DNA of 64,000 bases from Nomia melanderi (taxonomy: Eukaryota; Arthropoda; Insecta; Hymenoptera; Halictidae), in contig NW_027475140.1 of assembly GCF_051020985.1 (NCBI RefSeq), positions 62,001 through 126,000 on the forward strand, written 5' to 3'. Numbering within the stretch: the first letter of the stretch is position 1; every line of letters begins with the position of its first letter. The position numbers and the translations under genes were made by a program. The notes under the pieces are model-generated. The model was not told where the DNA came from and ran no database searches. It was given only the letters and a program-made list of their open reading frames with translations. Below, piece after piece: positions 1 through 12,195 of this stretch.

Positions 1-175
1 TATCACCAGATATATATTGGATTTTTCACTGACCCTGAGCGTCCGGCCCCATGAGACGGTCGTTTTCTCGGCCCCTGGTGGTCCGAGGTCGTTCCCGCTG
101 CACAGGTTCATGCGCCAGGGTCTCCTACAGACAATGCACTTTGATTTATTGCGCTATCTGTAATAGCACCCGAGA
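1..175 (+). repeat. Reference monomer (first full unit)
   Basis: This unit is a convenient phase reference. Its parts in order are an AT-rich stretch (about 1-33: TATCACCAGATATATATTGG then a T-run), a GC-rich middle (about 34-130) with most of the CpG sites, and a mixed tail (about 131-175) ending TAATAGCACCCGAGA. A hand count of a typical monomer gave A34 C51 G42 T48, or 53% GC, with 9 CpG. Two short dyads are visible: ATATC-ACCA-GATAT at about 2-15, spanning the junction with the preceding unit's phase, and CTCGG-(11 nt)-CCGAG at about 77-97. There is no poly(A) tail, tRNA-like head or other sign of a SINE. Confidence 0.9.
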
Positions 176-890
176 TATCACCACATATATATTGGATTTT
201 TCACTGACCCTGAGTGTCCGGCCCCATGAGACGGTGGTTTTCTCGGTCCCTGGTGTTCCGAGGTCGTGCCCGCTGCACAGATTCATGCGCCAGGGCCTCC
301 TACAGACAATGCACTTTGATTTATTGCGCTACCTGTAATAGCACTCGAGATATCACCAGATATATATTGGATTTTACCCTGACCCTGAGTGTCCGGCCCC
401 ATGAGACTGTGGTTTTTTCGGCCCCTGGTGGTCCGAGGACGTTCCCGCTGCACAGATTCATGCGCCAGGGCCTCCTACAGACAATGCACTTTGATTTATT
501 GCGCTATCTGTAATAGCACCCGAGATATCAGCAGATATATATTGGATTTTTCACTGACCCTGAGTGACCGGCCCCATGAGACGGTAGTTTTCTCGGCCCC
601 TGGTGGTCCGAGGTCGTTCCCGCTGCACAGATTCATGCGCCAGGGCCTACTGCAGATAATTCACTTTGATTTATTGCGCTATCTCTAATAGCACCCGAGA
701 TATCAACACATATATATTGGATATTTCACTGACCCCGAGTGTCCGGCCCCATGGGACGGTGGTTTTCTCGGTCCCTGGTGTTCCGAGGTCGTTCCCGCTG
801 CACAGATTCATGCGCCAGGGCCTCCTATAGACAATGCACTTTGCTTTATTGCGCTATCTGTAATAGCACCCGAGATATCACCAGATATAT

Positions 891-939
891 GCTGGATTTT
901 TACATGACCTTGGGTGACGGATTCCGAATATCTATAATT
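891..939 (+). repeat. Divergent-cassette monomer, type 1 (1 of 4)
   Basis: The interval from GCTGG to TCTATAA replaces the usual ATTGG...GTGG stretch with a sequence carrying TTGGGTGACGGATTCCGAAT. About 20 of 49 positions differ from the ordinary monomer, with no length change. Sequence on both sides is ordinary satellite. Type 1 is recognised by TTTTTACATGA. Confidence 0.9.
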
Positions 940-1590
940 TTCTCGGCCCCTGGTGGTCCGAGGTCGTTACCGCTGCACAGATTCATTCGCCTGGGCCTCC
1001 TACAGACAATGCACTTTGATTTATTAAGCTATCTGTAATAGCACCCGAGATATCACCAGATATATATTGGATTTTCCCCTGACCCTGAGTGTCCGGCCCC
1101 ATGAGACTGTGGTTTTCTCGGCCCCTGGTGGTCCGAGGTCGTTCCCGCTGGCCAGATTCATGCGCCTGGGCCTCCTACAGACAATGCACTTTGATTTATT
1201 GCGCTATCTCTAATAGCACCCGAGATATCACCAGATATATATTGGATTTTTCCCTGACCCTGAGTGTCCGGCGCCATGAGACGGTGGTTTTCTTGGCCCC
1301 TGGTGGTCCGAGGTCGTTCCCGCTGGCCAGATTTATTCGCCTGGGCCTCCTACAGACAATGCACTTTGATTTATTGCGCTATCTGTAATAGCACCCGAGA
1401 TATCACCAGATATATATTGGATTTTTCCCTGACCCTGAGTGTCCGGCCGTATGCGACGGTGGTTTACTCGGCCCCTGGTGGTCGGAGGTCGTTCCTGCTG
1501 GCCAGATTCATTCGCCTGGGCCTCCTACAGACAATGCACTTTGATTTATTGCGCTATCTCTAATAGCACCCGAGATACCACCAGATATTT

Positions 1591-1639
1591 GCTGGATTTT
1601 TACATGATCTTGGGTGACGGATTCCGAATATCTGTAATT
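1591..1639 (+). repeat. Divergent-cassette monomer, type 1 (2 of 4)
   Basis: Same cassette as at 891, 700 bp downstream, with ACATGATCTTGGG and TCTGTAA. The preceding bases are GATACCACCAGATATTTGC, a private form. Confidence 0.9.
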
Positions 1640-4215
1640 TTCTCGGCCACTGGTGGTCCGAGGTCGTTCCTGCGGCACAGATTCATTCGCAAGGGCCTCC
1701 TACAGACAATGCACTTTGGTTTCTTGTGCTATCCGTAATTGCACCCGAGATATCACCAGATATATATTGGATTTTCCCCTGACCCAGAGTGTCCGGCCCC
1801 ATGAGACTGTGGTTTTCTCGGCCCCTGGTGGTCCGAGGTCGTTGCCGCTGCACAGGTTCATGCGCCAGGGCCTCCTACAGACAATGCACTTTGATTTATT
1901 GCGCTATCTGTAATAGCACCCGAGATATCACCAGATATATATTGGATATTACCCTCACCCTGAGTGTCCAGCCCCATGAGACGGTGGTTTTCTCGGCCCC
2001 TGGTGGACCGAGGTCGTTCCCGCTGCACAGATTCATGCGCCAGGGCCTCCTCCAGACAATGAACTTCGATTTATTGCGCTATCTGTAATAGCTCCCGACA
2101 TATCACCAGATATATAATGGATTTTCCCCAGACCCTGAGTGTCCGGCCCCATGAGACTTTAGTTTTCTCGGCCCCTGGTGGTCCGAGGTCGTTCGCGCTG
2201 CACAGATTCATGCGCCAGGGCCTCCTGCAGATAATTCAATTTGGTTTATTGCGCTGTATCTAATAGCACCCGAGATATCACCAGATATATATTGGATTTT
2301 CCCCTGACCCTGAGTGACCGTCCCCATGTGACTGCGGTTTTCTCGGCCCCTGGTGGTCCGAGGTCGTTCCCGCTGCACAGATTCATGCGCCAGGGCCTCC
2401 TACAGACAATGCACTTTGATTTATTGCGCTACCTGTAATAGCACTCGAGATATCACCAGATATATATTGGATTTTACCCTGACCCTGAGTGTCCGGCCCC
2501 ATGAGACTGTGGTTTTTTCGGCCCCTGGTGGTCCGAGGACGTTCCCGCTGCACAGATTCATGCGCCAGGGCCTCCTACAGACAATGCACTTTGATTTATT
2601 GCGCTATCTGTAATAGCACCCGAGATATCAGCAGATATATATTGGATTTTTCACTGACCCTGAGTGTCCGGCCCCATGAGACTGTGGTTTTCTCGGCCCC
2701 TGGTGGTCCGAGGTCGTTCCCGTTGCACAGATTCATGCGCCAGGGCCTCCTGCAGATAATACAATTTGGTTGATTGCGCTATCTGTAATAGCACCCGAGA
2801 TATCACCAGATCTATATTGGATTTTCCCCAGACCCTGAGTGTCCGGCCCCATGAGACTGTGGTTTTCTCGGCCCCTGGTGGTCCGAGGTCGTTCCCGCTG
2901 CACAGATTCATGCGCCAGGGCCTACTGCAGATAATTCACTTTGATTTATTGCGCTATCTCTAATAGCACCCGAGATATCAACACATATATATTGGATATT
3001 TCACTGACCCCGAGTGTCCGGCCCCATGGGACGGTGGTTTTCTCGGTCCCTGGTGTTCCGAGGTCGTTCCCGCTGCACAGATTCATGCGCCAGGGCCTCC
3101 TGCAGATAATTCACTTTGGTTTATTGCGCTATCTCTAATAGCACCCGAGATATCACCAGATATATATTGGATTTTTCACTGACCCTGAGCGTCCGGCCCC
3201 ATGAGACGGTCGTTTTCTCGGCCCCTGGTGGTCCGAGGTCGTTCCCGCTGCACAGGTTCATGCGCCAGGGTCTCCTACAGACAATGCACTTTGATTTATT
3301 GCGCTATCTGTAATAGCACCCGAGATATCACCACATATATATTGGATTTTTCACTGACCCTGAGTGTCCGGCCCCATGAGACGGTGGTTTTCTCGGTCCC
3401 TGGTGTTCCGAGGTCGTGCCCGCTGCACAGATTCATGCGCCAGGGCCTCCTACAGACAATGCACTTTGATTTATTGCGCTACCTGTAATAGCACTCGAGA
3501 TATCACCAGATATATATTGGATTTTACCCTGACCCTGAGTGTCCGGCCCCATGAGACTGTGGTTTTTTCGGCCCCTGGTGGTCCGAGGACGTTCCCGCTG
3601 CACAGATTCATGCGCCAGGGCCTCCTACAGACAATGCACTTTGATTTATTGCGCTATCTGTAATAGCACCCGAGATATCAGCAGATATATATTGGATTTT
3701 TCACTGACCCTGAGTGTCCGGCCCCATGAGACGGTCGTTTTCTCGGTCCCTGGTGGTCCGAGGTCGTTCCCGCTGCACAGATTCATGCGCCAGGGCCTCC
3801 TGCAGATAATTCACTTTGGTTTATTGCGCTATCTCTAATAGCACCCGAGATATCAGCAGATATATATTGCATTTTTCACTGACCCTGAGTGACCGGCCCC
3901 ATGAGACGGTAGTTTTCTCGGCCCCTGGTGGTCCGAGGTCGTTCCTGCTGCACAGATTCATGCGCCAGGGCCTACTGCAGATAATTCACTTTGATTTATT
4001 GCGCTATCTCTAATAGCACCCGAGATATCAACACATATATATTGGATATTTCACTGACCCCGAGTGTCCGGCCCCATGGGACGGTGGTTTTCTCGGTCCC
4101 TGGTGTTCCGAGGTCGTTCCCGCTGCACAGATTCATGCGCCAGGGCCTCCTATAGACAATGCACTTTGCTTTATTGCGCTATCTGTAATAGCACCCGAGA
4201 TATCACCAGATATAT

Positions 4216-4264
4216 GCTGGATTTTTACATGACCTTGGGTGACGGATTCCGAATATCTATAATT
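4216..4264 (+). repeat. Divergent-cassette monomer, type 1 (3 of 4)
   Basis: HOR copy of the 891 cassette at +3325 bp, with the same TCTATAA ending. Confidence 0.9.
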
Positions 4265-4915
4265 TTCTCGGCCCCTGGTGGTCCGAGGTCGTTACCGCTG
4301 CACAGATTCATTCGCCTGGGCCTCCTACAGACAATGCACTTTGATTTATTAAGCTATCTGTAATAGCACCCGAGATATCACCAGATATATATTGGATTTT
4401 CCCCTGACCCTGAGTGTCCGGCCCCATGAGACTGTGGTTTTCTCGGCCCCTGGTGGTCCGAGGTCGTTCCCGCTGGCCAGATTCATGCGCCTGGGCCTCC
4501 TACAGACAATGCACTTTGATTTATTGCGCTATCTCTAATAGCACCCGAGATATCACCAGATATATATTGGATTTTTCCCTGACCCTGAGTGTCCGGCGCC
4601 ATGAGACGGTGGTTTTCTTGGCCCCTGGTGGTCCGAGGTCGTTCCCGCTGGCCAGATCTATTCGCCTGGGCCTCCTACAGACAATGCACTTTGATTTATT
4701 GCGCTATCTGTAATAGTACCCGAGATATCACCAGATATATATTGGATTTTTCCCTGACCCTGAGTGTCCGGCCGTATGAGACGGTGGTTTACTCGGCCCC
4801 TGGTGGTCGGAGGTCGTTCCTGCTGGCCAGATTCATTCGCCTGGGCCTCCTACAGACAATGCACTTTGATTTATTGCGCTATCTCTAATAGCACCCGAGA
4901 TACCACCAGATATTT

Positions 4916-4964
4916 GCTGGATTTTTACATGATCTTGGGTGACGGATTCCGAATATCTGTAATT
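4916..4964 (+). repeat. Divergent-cassette monomer, type 1 (4 of 4)
   Basis: HOR copy of the 1591 cassette at +3325 bp, including the private GATACCACC and TATTTGCTGG forms. Confidence 0.9.
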
Positions 4965-5725
4965 TTCTCGGCCACTGGTGGTCCGAGGTCGTTCCTGCGG
5001 CACAGATTCATTCGCAAGGGCCTCCTACAGACAATGCACTTTGGTTTCTTGCGCTATCCGTAATTGCACCCGAGATATCACCAGATATATATTGGATTTT
5101 CCCCTGACCCAGAGTGTCCGGCCCCATGAGACTGTGGTTTTCTCGGCCCCTGGTGGTCCGAGGTCGTTGCCGCTGCACAGGTTCATGCGCCAGGGCCTCC
5201 TACAGACAATGCACTTTGATTTATTGCGCTATCTGTAATAGCACCCGAGATATCACCAGATATATATTGGATATTACCCTCACCCTGAGTGTCCAGCCCC
5301 ATGAGACGGTGGTTTTCTCGGCCCCTGGTGGACCGAGGTCGTTCCCGCTGCACAGATTCATGCGCCAGGGCCTCCTCCAGACAATGAACTTCGATTTATT
5401 GCGCTATCTGTAATAGCTCCCGACATATCACCAGATATATAATGGATTTTCCCCAGACCCTGAGTGTCCGGCCCCATGAGACTTTAGTTTTCTCGGCCCC
5501 TGGTGGTCCGAGGTCGTTCGCGCTGCACAGATTCATGCGCCAGGGCCTCCTGCAGATAATTCAATTTGGTTTATTGCGCTGTATCTAATAGCACCCGAGA
5601 TATCACCAGATATATATTGGATTTTCCCCTGACCCTGAGTGACCGTCCCCATGTGACTGCGGTTTTCTCGGCCCCTGGTGGTCCGAGGTCGTTCCCGCTG
5701 CACAGATTCATGCGCCAGGGCCTCT

Positions 5726-7865
5726 TACAGACAATGCACTTTGATTTATTGCGCTATCTGTAATAGCACCCGAGATATCACCAGATATATATTGGATTTT
5801 ACCCTGACCCTGAGTGTCCGGCCCCATGAGACTGTGGTTTTTTCGGCCCCTGGTGGTCCGAGGTCGTTCCTGCTGCACAGATTCATGCGTCAGGGCCTCC
5901 TGCAGACAATGCACTTTGATTTATCGCGCTATCTCTAATGGTACCCGATATATCACCAGATATATAATGGATTTTTCCCTGACCCTGAGTGTCCGGCCCC
6001 ATGAGACTGTGGTTTTCTCGGCCCCTGGTGGTCCGAGGTCGTTCCCCTTGCACAGATTCATGCGCCAGGGCCTCCTGCAGATAATTCACTTTGGTTTATT
6101 GCGCTATCTCTAATAGCACCCGAGTTATCACCAGATATATATTGGATTTTTCACTGACCCTGAGCGTCCGGCCCCATGAGACGGTCGCTTTCTCGGCCCC
6201 TGGTGGTCCGAGGTCGTTCCCGCTGCACAGGTTCATGCGCCAGTGTCTCCTACAGACAATGCACTTTGATCTATTGCGCTATCTCTAATAGCACCCGAGA
6301 TATCACCAGATATATATTGGAATTTACCCTGACCCTGAGTGTCCGGCCCCATGAGACTGTGGTTTTTTCGGCCCCTGGTGGTCCGAGGTCGTTCCCGCTG
6401 CACAGATTCATGCGCCAGGGCCTCCTGCAGACAATGCACATTGATTTATTGCGCTATCTGTAATAGTACCCGAGATATCACCAGATATATATTGGATTTT
6501 ACCCTGACCCTGAGTGTCCGGCCCCATGAGACGGTGGTTGTCTCGGCCCCTGGAGGTCCGAGGACGTTCCCGCTGCACAGATTCATGCGCCAGGGCCTCC
6601 TGCGGATAATTCACTTTGGTTTATTGCGCTATCTCTAAAAGCACCCGAGATATCACCAGATATATACTGGATTTTCCCCTGACCCTGAGTGTCCGGCCCC
6701 ATGAGACTGTGGTTTTCTCGGCCCCTGGTGGTGCGAGGCCGTTCCCCCTTCACAGATTCATGCGCCAGGGCCTCCTACAGACAATGCACTTTGATTTATT
6801 GCGCTATCTGTAATAGCACCCGAGATATCACCAGATATATATTGGATTTTACCCTGACCCTGAGTATCCGGCCCCATGAGACTGTGGTTTTTTCGGCCCC
6901 TGGTGGTCCGAGGTCGTTCCCGCTGCACAGATTCATGCGCCAGGGCCTCCTACAGACAATGCACTTTGATTAATTGCGCTATCTGTAATAGCACCCGAGA
7001 TATCACCAGATATATATTGGATTTTACCCTGACCCTGAGTGACCGGCCCCATGAGACGGTGGTTGTCTCGGCCCCTGGAGGTCCGAGGACGTACCCGCTG
7101 CACAGATTCATGCGCCAGGGCCTCCTGCAGATAATTCACTTTGGTTTATTGCGCTATCTCTAATAGCACCCGAGATATCACCAGATATATACTGGATTTT
7201 CCCCTGACCCTGAGTGTCCGGCCCCATGAGACTGTGGTTTTCTCGGCCCCTGGTGGTGCGAGGTCGTCACCGCTGCACAGATTCATGCGCCAGGGCCTCC
7301 TGCAGACAATGCACATTGATTTATTGCGCTATCTGTAATAGCAGCCGAGATATCACCAGATATATATTGGATTTTTCACTGACCCTGAGTGTCCGGCCCC
7401 ATGAGACAGTCGTTTTCTCGGCCCCCGGTGGTCCGAGGTCGTTCCCCCTGCACAGGTTCATGCGCCAGTGTCTCCTACAGACAATGCACTTTGATTTATT
7501 GCGCTATCTGTAATAGCACCCGAGATATCACCAGATATATATTGGATTTTCCACTGACCCTGAGTGTCCGGCCCCATGAGACTGTGGTTTTTTCGGCCCC
7601 TGGTGGTCCGAGGTCGTTCCCGCTGCACAGATTCATGCGCCAGGGCCCCCTACAGACAATGCACATTGATTTATTGCGCTATCTGTAATAGCACCCGAGA
7701 TATCACCAGATATATATTGGATTTTACCCTGACCCTGAGTGTCCGGCCCCATGAGACCTTGGTTGTCTCGGCCCCTGGAGGTCCGAGGACGTTCCCGCTG
7801 CACAGATTCATGCGCCAGGGCCTCCTGCAGATAATTCACTTTGGTTTATTGCGCTATCTATAATA
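5726..7865 (+). repeat. Satellite monomers with local 3/4-mer periodicity
   Basis: These are ordinary 175-bp monomers. A monomer marked by GGTTGTCTCGG, CCCTGGAGG and CCGAGGACG (at about 6536, 7061 and 7761) recurs at spacings of 525 and 700 bp, giving short three- and four-monomer repeats. The unit after it usually has TATATACTGG and GGTGGTGCGAGG. There are no gene-like features. Confidence 0.8.
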
Positions 7866-7890
7866 GCACCCGAAATATCACCAGATATAT

Positions 7891-7939
7891 GCTGGATTTT
7901 CACATGACCTTGGGTGACGGATTCCGAATATCTGTCATT
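7891..7939 (+). repeat. Divergent-cassette monomer, type 2 (1 of 6)
   Basis: Type 2 has TTTTCACATGA and is preceded by CACCCGAAATATC. Here it ends TCTGTCATT. It is followed by GGTGGTTCGAGG, TTCCTGCTG and GACTCATTCGCCTGTGCC, so the whole monomer is a distinct subtype. Confidence 0.9.
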
Positions 7940-8089
7940 TTCTCGGCCCCTGGTGGTTCGAGGTCGTTCCTGCTGCACAGACTCATTCGCCTGTGCCTCC
8001 TACAGACAATGCACTTTGATTTATCGCGCTATCTGTAATAGCACCCGAGATATCACCAGATATATATTGGATTTTTCCCCGACCCTGAG

Positions 8090-8101
8090 TCTCCGCCCCA
8101 T
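8090..8101 (+). repeat. 174-bp monomer (1-bp deletion)
   Basis: TCTCCGCCCCATG replaces TGTCCGGCCCCATG, one G lost. The unit is in the TTTTTCCCCGACCC subgroup. Confidence 0.88.
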
Positions 8102-9444
8102 GTGTCGGTGGTTTTCTCGGCCCCTGGTGGTCCGAGGTCGATCCCGCTGCACAGATTCATGCGCTAGGCCCTCCTACAGATAAGGCACTTTGATTTATTG
8201 CGCTATCTGTAATAGCACCCGAGATATCGCCAGATATATATTTGATTTTTCCCCGACCCTGAGCGTCCGGCCCCATGAGACGGTGGTTTTCTCGGCCCCT
8301 GGTGGTCCGAGGTCGTTCCCGCTGCACAGATGCATGCGCCAGGGCCTCCTGCAGATAATTCACTTTGATTTATCGCGCTATCTCTAATAGCACCCGAGAT
8401 AACACCAGATATATATTGGATTTTTCCTCGACCCTGAGTGTCCGGCCCCATGAGACGGTGGTTTTCTCGGCCTCTTGTGGTCAGAGGTCGTTCCCGCTGC
8501 ACAGATTCATGCGCCAGGGCCTCCTACAGACAATGCACTTTGGTTTATTACGCTATCTCTAATAGCACCCGAGATATCACCAGATACATATTGGATTTTC
8601 CCCAGACCCTGAGTGCCCGGCCCCATGAGACGGTGGTTTTCTCGGCCCCTGGTGGTCCGAGGTCGTTCCCGCTACACAGATGCATCCGCCAGGGCCTCCT
8701 GCAGATAATTCACTTTGATTTATCGCGCTATCTCTAATAGCACCCGAGATATCACCAGATATATATTGGATTTTTCCTCGACCCTGAGTGTCCGGCCCCA
8801 TGTATCGGTGGTTTTCTCGGCCCCTGGTGATCCGAGGTCGTTCCCGCTGAACAGATTCATTCGCAAGGGCCTCCTGCATACAATGCTCTTTGATTTATTG
8901 CGCTATCTGTAATAGCACCCGAGATATCGCCAGATATATTTTTGATTTTTCCCCGACCCTGAGCGTCCGGCCCCATGAGACGGTGGTTTTCTCGGCCCCT
9001 GGTGGTCCGAGGTCGTTCCCGCTGCACAGATTCATGCGCCAGGGCCTCCTACAGACAATGCACTTTCATTTATTGCGCTATCTGTAATAGCACCCGAGAT
9101 ATCACCAGATATATACTGGATTTTCCCCTGTCCCTGAGTGTCCGGCCCCATGAGACAGTCGTTTTCTAGGCCCATGGTGGTCCGAGGTCGTTCCCGCTGC
9201 ACAGATTCATGTGCCAGGGCCTCCTACAGACAATGCACTTTGATTTATTGCGCTATCTGTAATAGCACCCGAGATATCACCAGATATATATTGGATTTTA
9301 CCCTGACCCTGAATGTCCGGCCCCATGAGACGGTCGTTTTCTCAGCCCCTGGTGGCCCGAGGTCGTTCCCGCTGCACAGATTCATGCGCCAGGGCCTCCT
9401 GCAGATAATTTACTTTGGTTTATTGCGCTATCTGTAATAGCACC

Positions 9445-11190
9445 CGAGATATCACCAGATATATATTGGATTTTCCCCTGACCCTGAGTGTCCGGCCCCA
9501 TGAGACGGTGGTTTTATCGGCCCCTCGAGGTCCGAGGTCGTTCCCGCTGCACAGATTCATGCGTCAGGGGCTCCTGCAGACAATGCACTTTGATTTATCG
9601 AGCTATCTCTAATGGCACCCGATATATCACCAGATATATAATGGATTTTTCCCTGACCCTGAGTGTCCGGCCACATGAGACTGTGGTTTTTTCGGCCCCT
9701 GATGGTCCGAGGTCGTTCCCGCTGCACAGATTCATGCGCCAGGGCCTCCTACAGACAATGCACTTTGATTTATTGCGCTATCTGTAATAGCACCCGAGAT
9801 ATCACCAGATATATATTGGATTTTCCCCTGACCCTGAGTGTCCGGCCCCATGAGACTGTGGTTGTCTCGGCCCCTGGAGGTCCGAGGACGTTCCCGCTGC
9901 ACAGATTCATGCGCCAGCGCCTCCTGCAGATAATTCACTTTGGTTTATTGCGCTATCTCTAATAGCACCCGAGATATCACCAGATATATACTGGATTTTC
10001 CCCTGACCCTGAGTGTCCGGCCCCATGAGACTGTGGTTTTCTCGGCCCCTGGTGGTGCGAGGTCGTTCCCGTTGCACAGATTCATGCGCCATGGCCTGCT
10101 GCAGATAATTCACTTTGGTTTATTGCCCTATCTCTAATAGCACCCGAGATATCACCAGATATATATTGGATTTTCCCCTGACCCTGAGTGTCCGGCCCCA
10201 TGAGACTGTGGTTTTCTCGGCCCCTGGTGGTCCGAGGTCGTTCCCGCTGCCCAGATTCATGCGCCAGGACCTCGTCCAGACAATGCACTTTGATTTATTG
10301 TGCTATCTGTAATAGCACCCGACATATCACCAGATATATATTGCATTTTTCCCTGACCCTGAGTGTCCGGCCCCATGAGACGGTGGTTTTCTCGGCCCCT
10401 GGTGGTCCGAGGTCGTTCCCGCTGCACAGATGCATGGGCCAGGGCCTCCTGCAGATAATTCACTTTGGTTTATTGCTCTATCTGTAATAGCACCCGAGAT
10501 ATCACCAGATATATATTGGATTTTCCCCTGACCCTGAGTGTCCGGCCCCATGAGACGGTGGTTGTCTCGGCCCCTGGTGGTCCGAGGTCGTTCCCGCTGC
10601 ACACATTCATGCGCCAGGGCCTGCTACAGACAATGCACTTTGATTTATTGTGCTATCTGTAATATAACCCGAGATATCACCAGATATATATTGGATTTTT
10701 CCCTGACCCTGAGTGTCCGACCCCATGAGACGGTTGTTGTCTCGGCCCCTGGTGGTCCGAGGTCGTTCCCGCTGCACAGATTCTTGCGCCAGGGCCTCCT
10801 GCAGATAATTCACTTTGGTTTATTACGCTATCGCTAATAGCACCCAAGATATCACCAGATATATATTGGATTTTTCCCTGACCCTGAGTGTCCGGCCCCA
10901 TGAGACTGTGGATTTTTCGGCCCCTGGTGGTCCGAGGTCGTTCCCGTTGCACAGATTCATGCGCCAGGGCCTCCTGCAGATAATGCACTTTGGTTTATTG
11001 CGCTATATCTAATAGCACCCAAGATATCACCAGATATATATTGGATTTTTCCCTGACCCTGAGTGTACGGCCCCATGAGACTGTGGTTTCCTCGGCCCCT
11101 GGTGGTCCGAGGTCGTTCCCGCTGCACAGATTCATGCGCCAGGGCCTCCAACAGACAATGCACTTTGATTTATTTCGCTATCTGTAATAG
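9445..11190 (+). repeat. 10-monomer segment duplicated at 13.3-14.7 kb
   Basis: About 9445-10205 matches about 13295-14055 (displacement 3850 bp, 22 monomers). About 10556-11190 matches about 14056-14690 (displacement 3500 bp, 20 monomers). The downstream copy therefore lacks exactly two monomers present here. Markers include CCCCTCGAGG (near 9522 and 13372), TTGCCCTATCTC (near 10126 and 13976) and TGTAATATAACCC. Part of this segment is also copied immediately downstream, at 11450-12195. Confidence 0.85.
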
Positions 11191-11449
11191 CTCCCGACAT
11201 ATCACCAGATATATAACGGATTTTCCCCAGACCCTGAGTGTCCGGCCCCATGAGACTTTAGTTTTCTCGGCCCCTGGTGGTCCGAGGTCGTTCCCGCTGC
11301 ACAGATTCATGCGCCAGCGTCTCCTACAGACAATGCACTTTGATTTATTGCGCTATCTGTAATAGCACCCGAGATATCACCAGATATATATTGGATTTTT
11401 CACCGACCCTGAGTGTCCGGCCCCATGAGACGGTGGTTTTCTCGGCCGC

Positions 11450-12195
11450 TGGTGGTTCGAGGTCGTTCCCGCTGCCCAGATTCATGCGCCAGGACCTCGT
11501 CCAGACAATGCACTTTGATTTATTGTGCTATCTGTAATAGCACCCGACATATCACCAGATATATATTGCATTTTTCCCTGACCCTGAGTGTCCGGCCCCA
11601 TGAGACGGTGGTTTTCTCGGCCCCTGGTGGTCCGAGGTCGTTCCCGCTGCACACATTCATGCGCCAGGGCCTGCTACAGACAATGCACTTTGATTTATTG
11701 TGCTATCTGTAATATAACCCGAGATATCACCAGATATATATTGGATTTTTCCCTGACCCTGAGTGTCCGGCCCCATGAGACGGTTGTTGTCTCGGCCCCT
11801 GGTGGTCCGAGGTCGTTCCCGCTGCACAGATTCTTGCGCCAGGGCCTCCTGCAGATAATTCACTTTGGTTTATTACGCTATCGCTAATAGCACCCAAGAT
11901 ATCACCAGATATATATTGGATTTTTCCCTGACCCTGAGTGTCCGGCCCCATGAGACTGTGGATTTTTCGGCCCCTGGTGGTCCGAGGTCGTTCCCGTTGC
12001 ACAGATTCATGCGCCAGGGCCTCCTGCAGATAATGCACTTTGGTTTATTGCGCTATATCTAATAGCACCCAAGATATCACCAGATATATATTGGATTTTT
12101 CCCTGACCCTGAGTGTACGGCCCCATGAGACTGTGGTTTCCTCGGCCCCTGGTGGTCCGAGGTCGTTCCCGCTGCACAGATTCATGCGCCAGGGC
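11450..12195 (+). repeat. Partial tandem copy of 10.2-11.15 kb, one monomer shorter
   Basis: From about 11450 the sequence follows about 10225 onward (displacement 1225 bp, 7 monomers), with the marker CAGGACCTCGTCCAGAC. Within the monomer at about 11580-11640 the displacement changes to 1050 bp (6 monomers) and stays so to about 12195. The source monomer with AGATGCATGGGCC (near 10427) is skipped. A one-monomer deletion by in-register recombination inside a monomer is the simplest reading. Confidence 0.85.

Larger units (their letters stand above)
1..3150 (+). repeat. 18-monomer higher-order repeat, copy 1
   Basis: Position 1 and position 3151 begin the same series of variant monomers, so this copy is 3150 bp, exactly 18 x 175. 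Distinctive members in order are a GAGCGTCC/CGGTCGTTTTC monomer near 40-75, TGGTGTTCCGAGGTCGTGCC near 250-280, GATATCAACACATATAT near 701, two divergent-cassette monomers at 891 and 1591, and CTCCCGACATATC near 2092. It has internal re-use: about 281-565 recurs at about 2381-2665 (12 monomers on), and about 641-825 recurs at about 2916-3100 (13 monomers on). Confidence 0.88.
3151..5725 (+). repeat. 18/19-monomer higher-order repeat, copy 2 (partial, one extra monomer)
   Basis: This region repeats copy 1 in the same order, first at a displacement of 3150 bp (to about 3690), then at 3325 bp (19 x 175) from about 3866 on. The difference is one additional monomer at about 3691-3865, similar to its neighbours. 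Both divergent-cassette monomers recur at +3325 (4216 and 4916). Substitutions relative to copy 1 are sparse, for example TGTGCTATCC versus TGCGCTATCC near 1727/5052. Correspondence fades at about 5710-5730, where the following monomers carry different variant combinations. Unequal exchange explains the one-monomer size difference (inference). Confidence 0.87.
7866..9444 (+). repeat. Satellite monomers of the TCCTCGACCC / CCCCGACCC subgroup
   Basis: Monomers here carry TTTTTCCTCGACCCTGAG or TTTTTCCCCGACCCTGAG where most of the array has CCCTGACCC. The near-matching pair with TATCGCCAGATATAT (about 8226 and 8926) is 700 bp apart. One divergent-cassette monomer lies at the start (7891) and a 174-bp monomer follows. 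The subgroup reappears near 17.87, 33.45, 36.25-36.6, 43.8-44.1, 51.66, 52.5 and 56.9 kb, often just after a divergent-cassette monomer, so the two travel together as a block. Confidence 0.8.

Noticed and set aside
7950..7975. Pol III B-box-like GGTTCGAGGTC in cassette monomers, suggesting a tRNA-derived SINE origin
   Set aside because: Only the first seven bases fit the GGTTCGANTCC pattern, I found no credible A box upstream, and most monomers have GGTCCGAGG instead.
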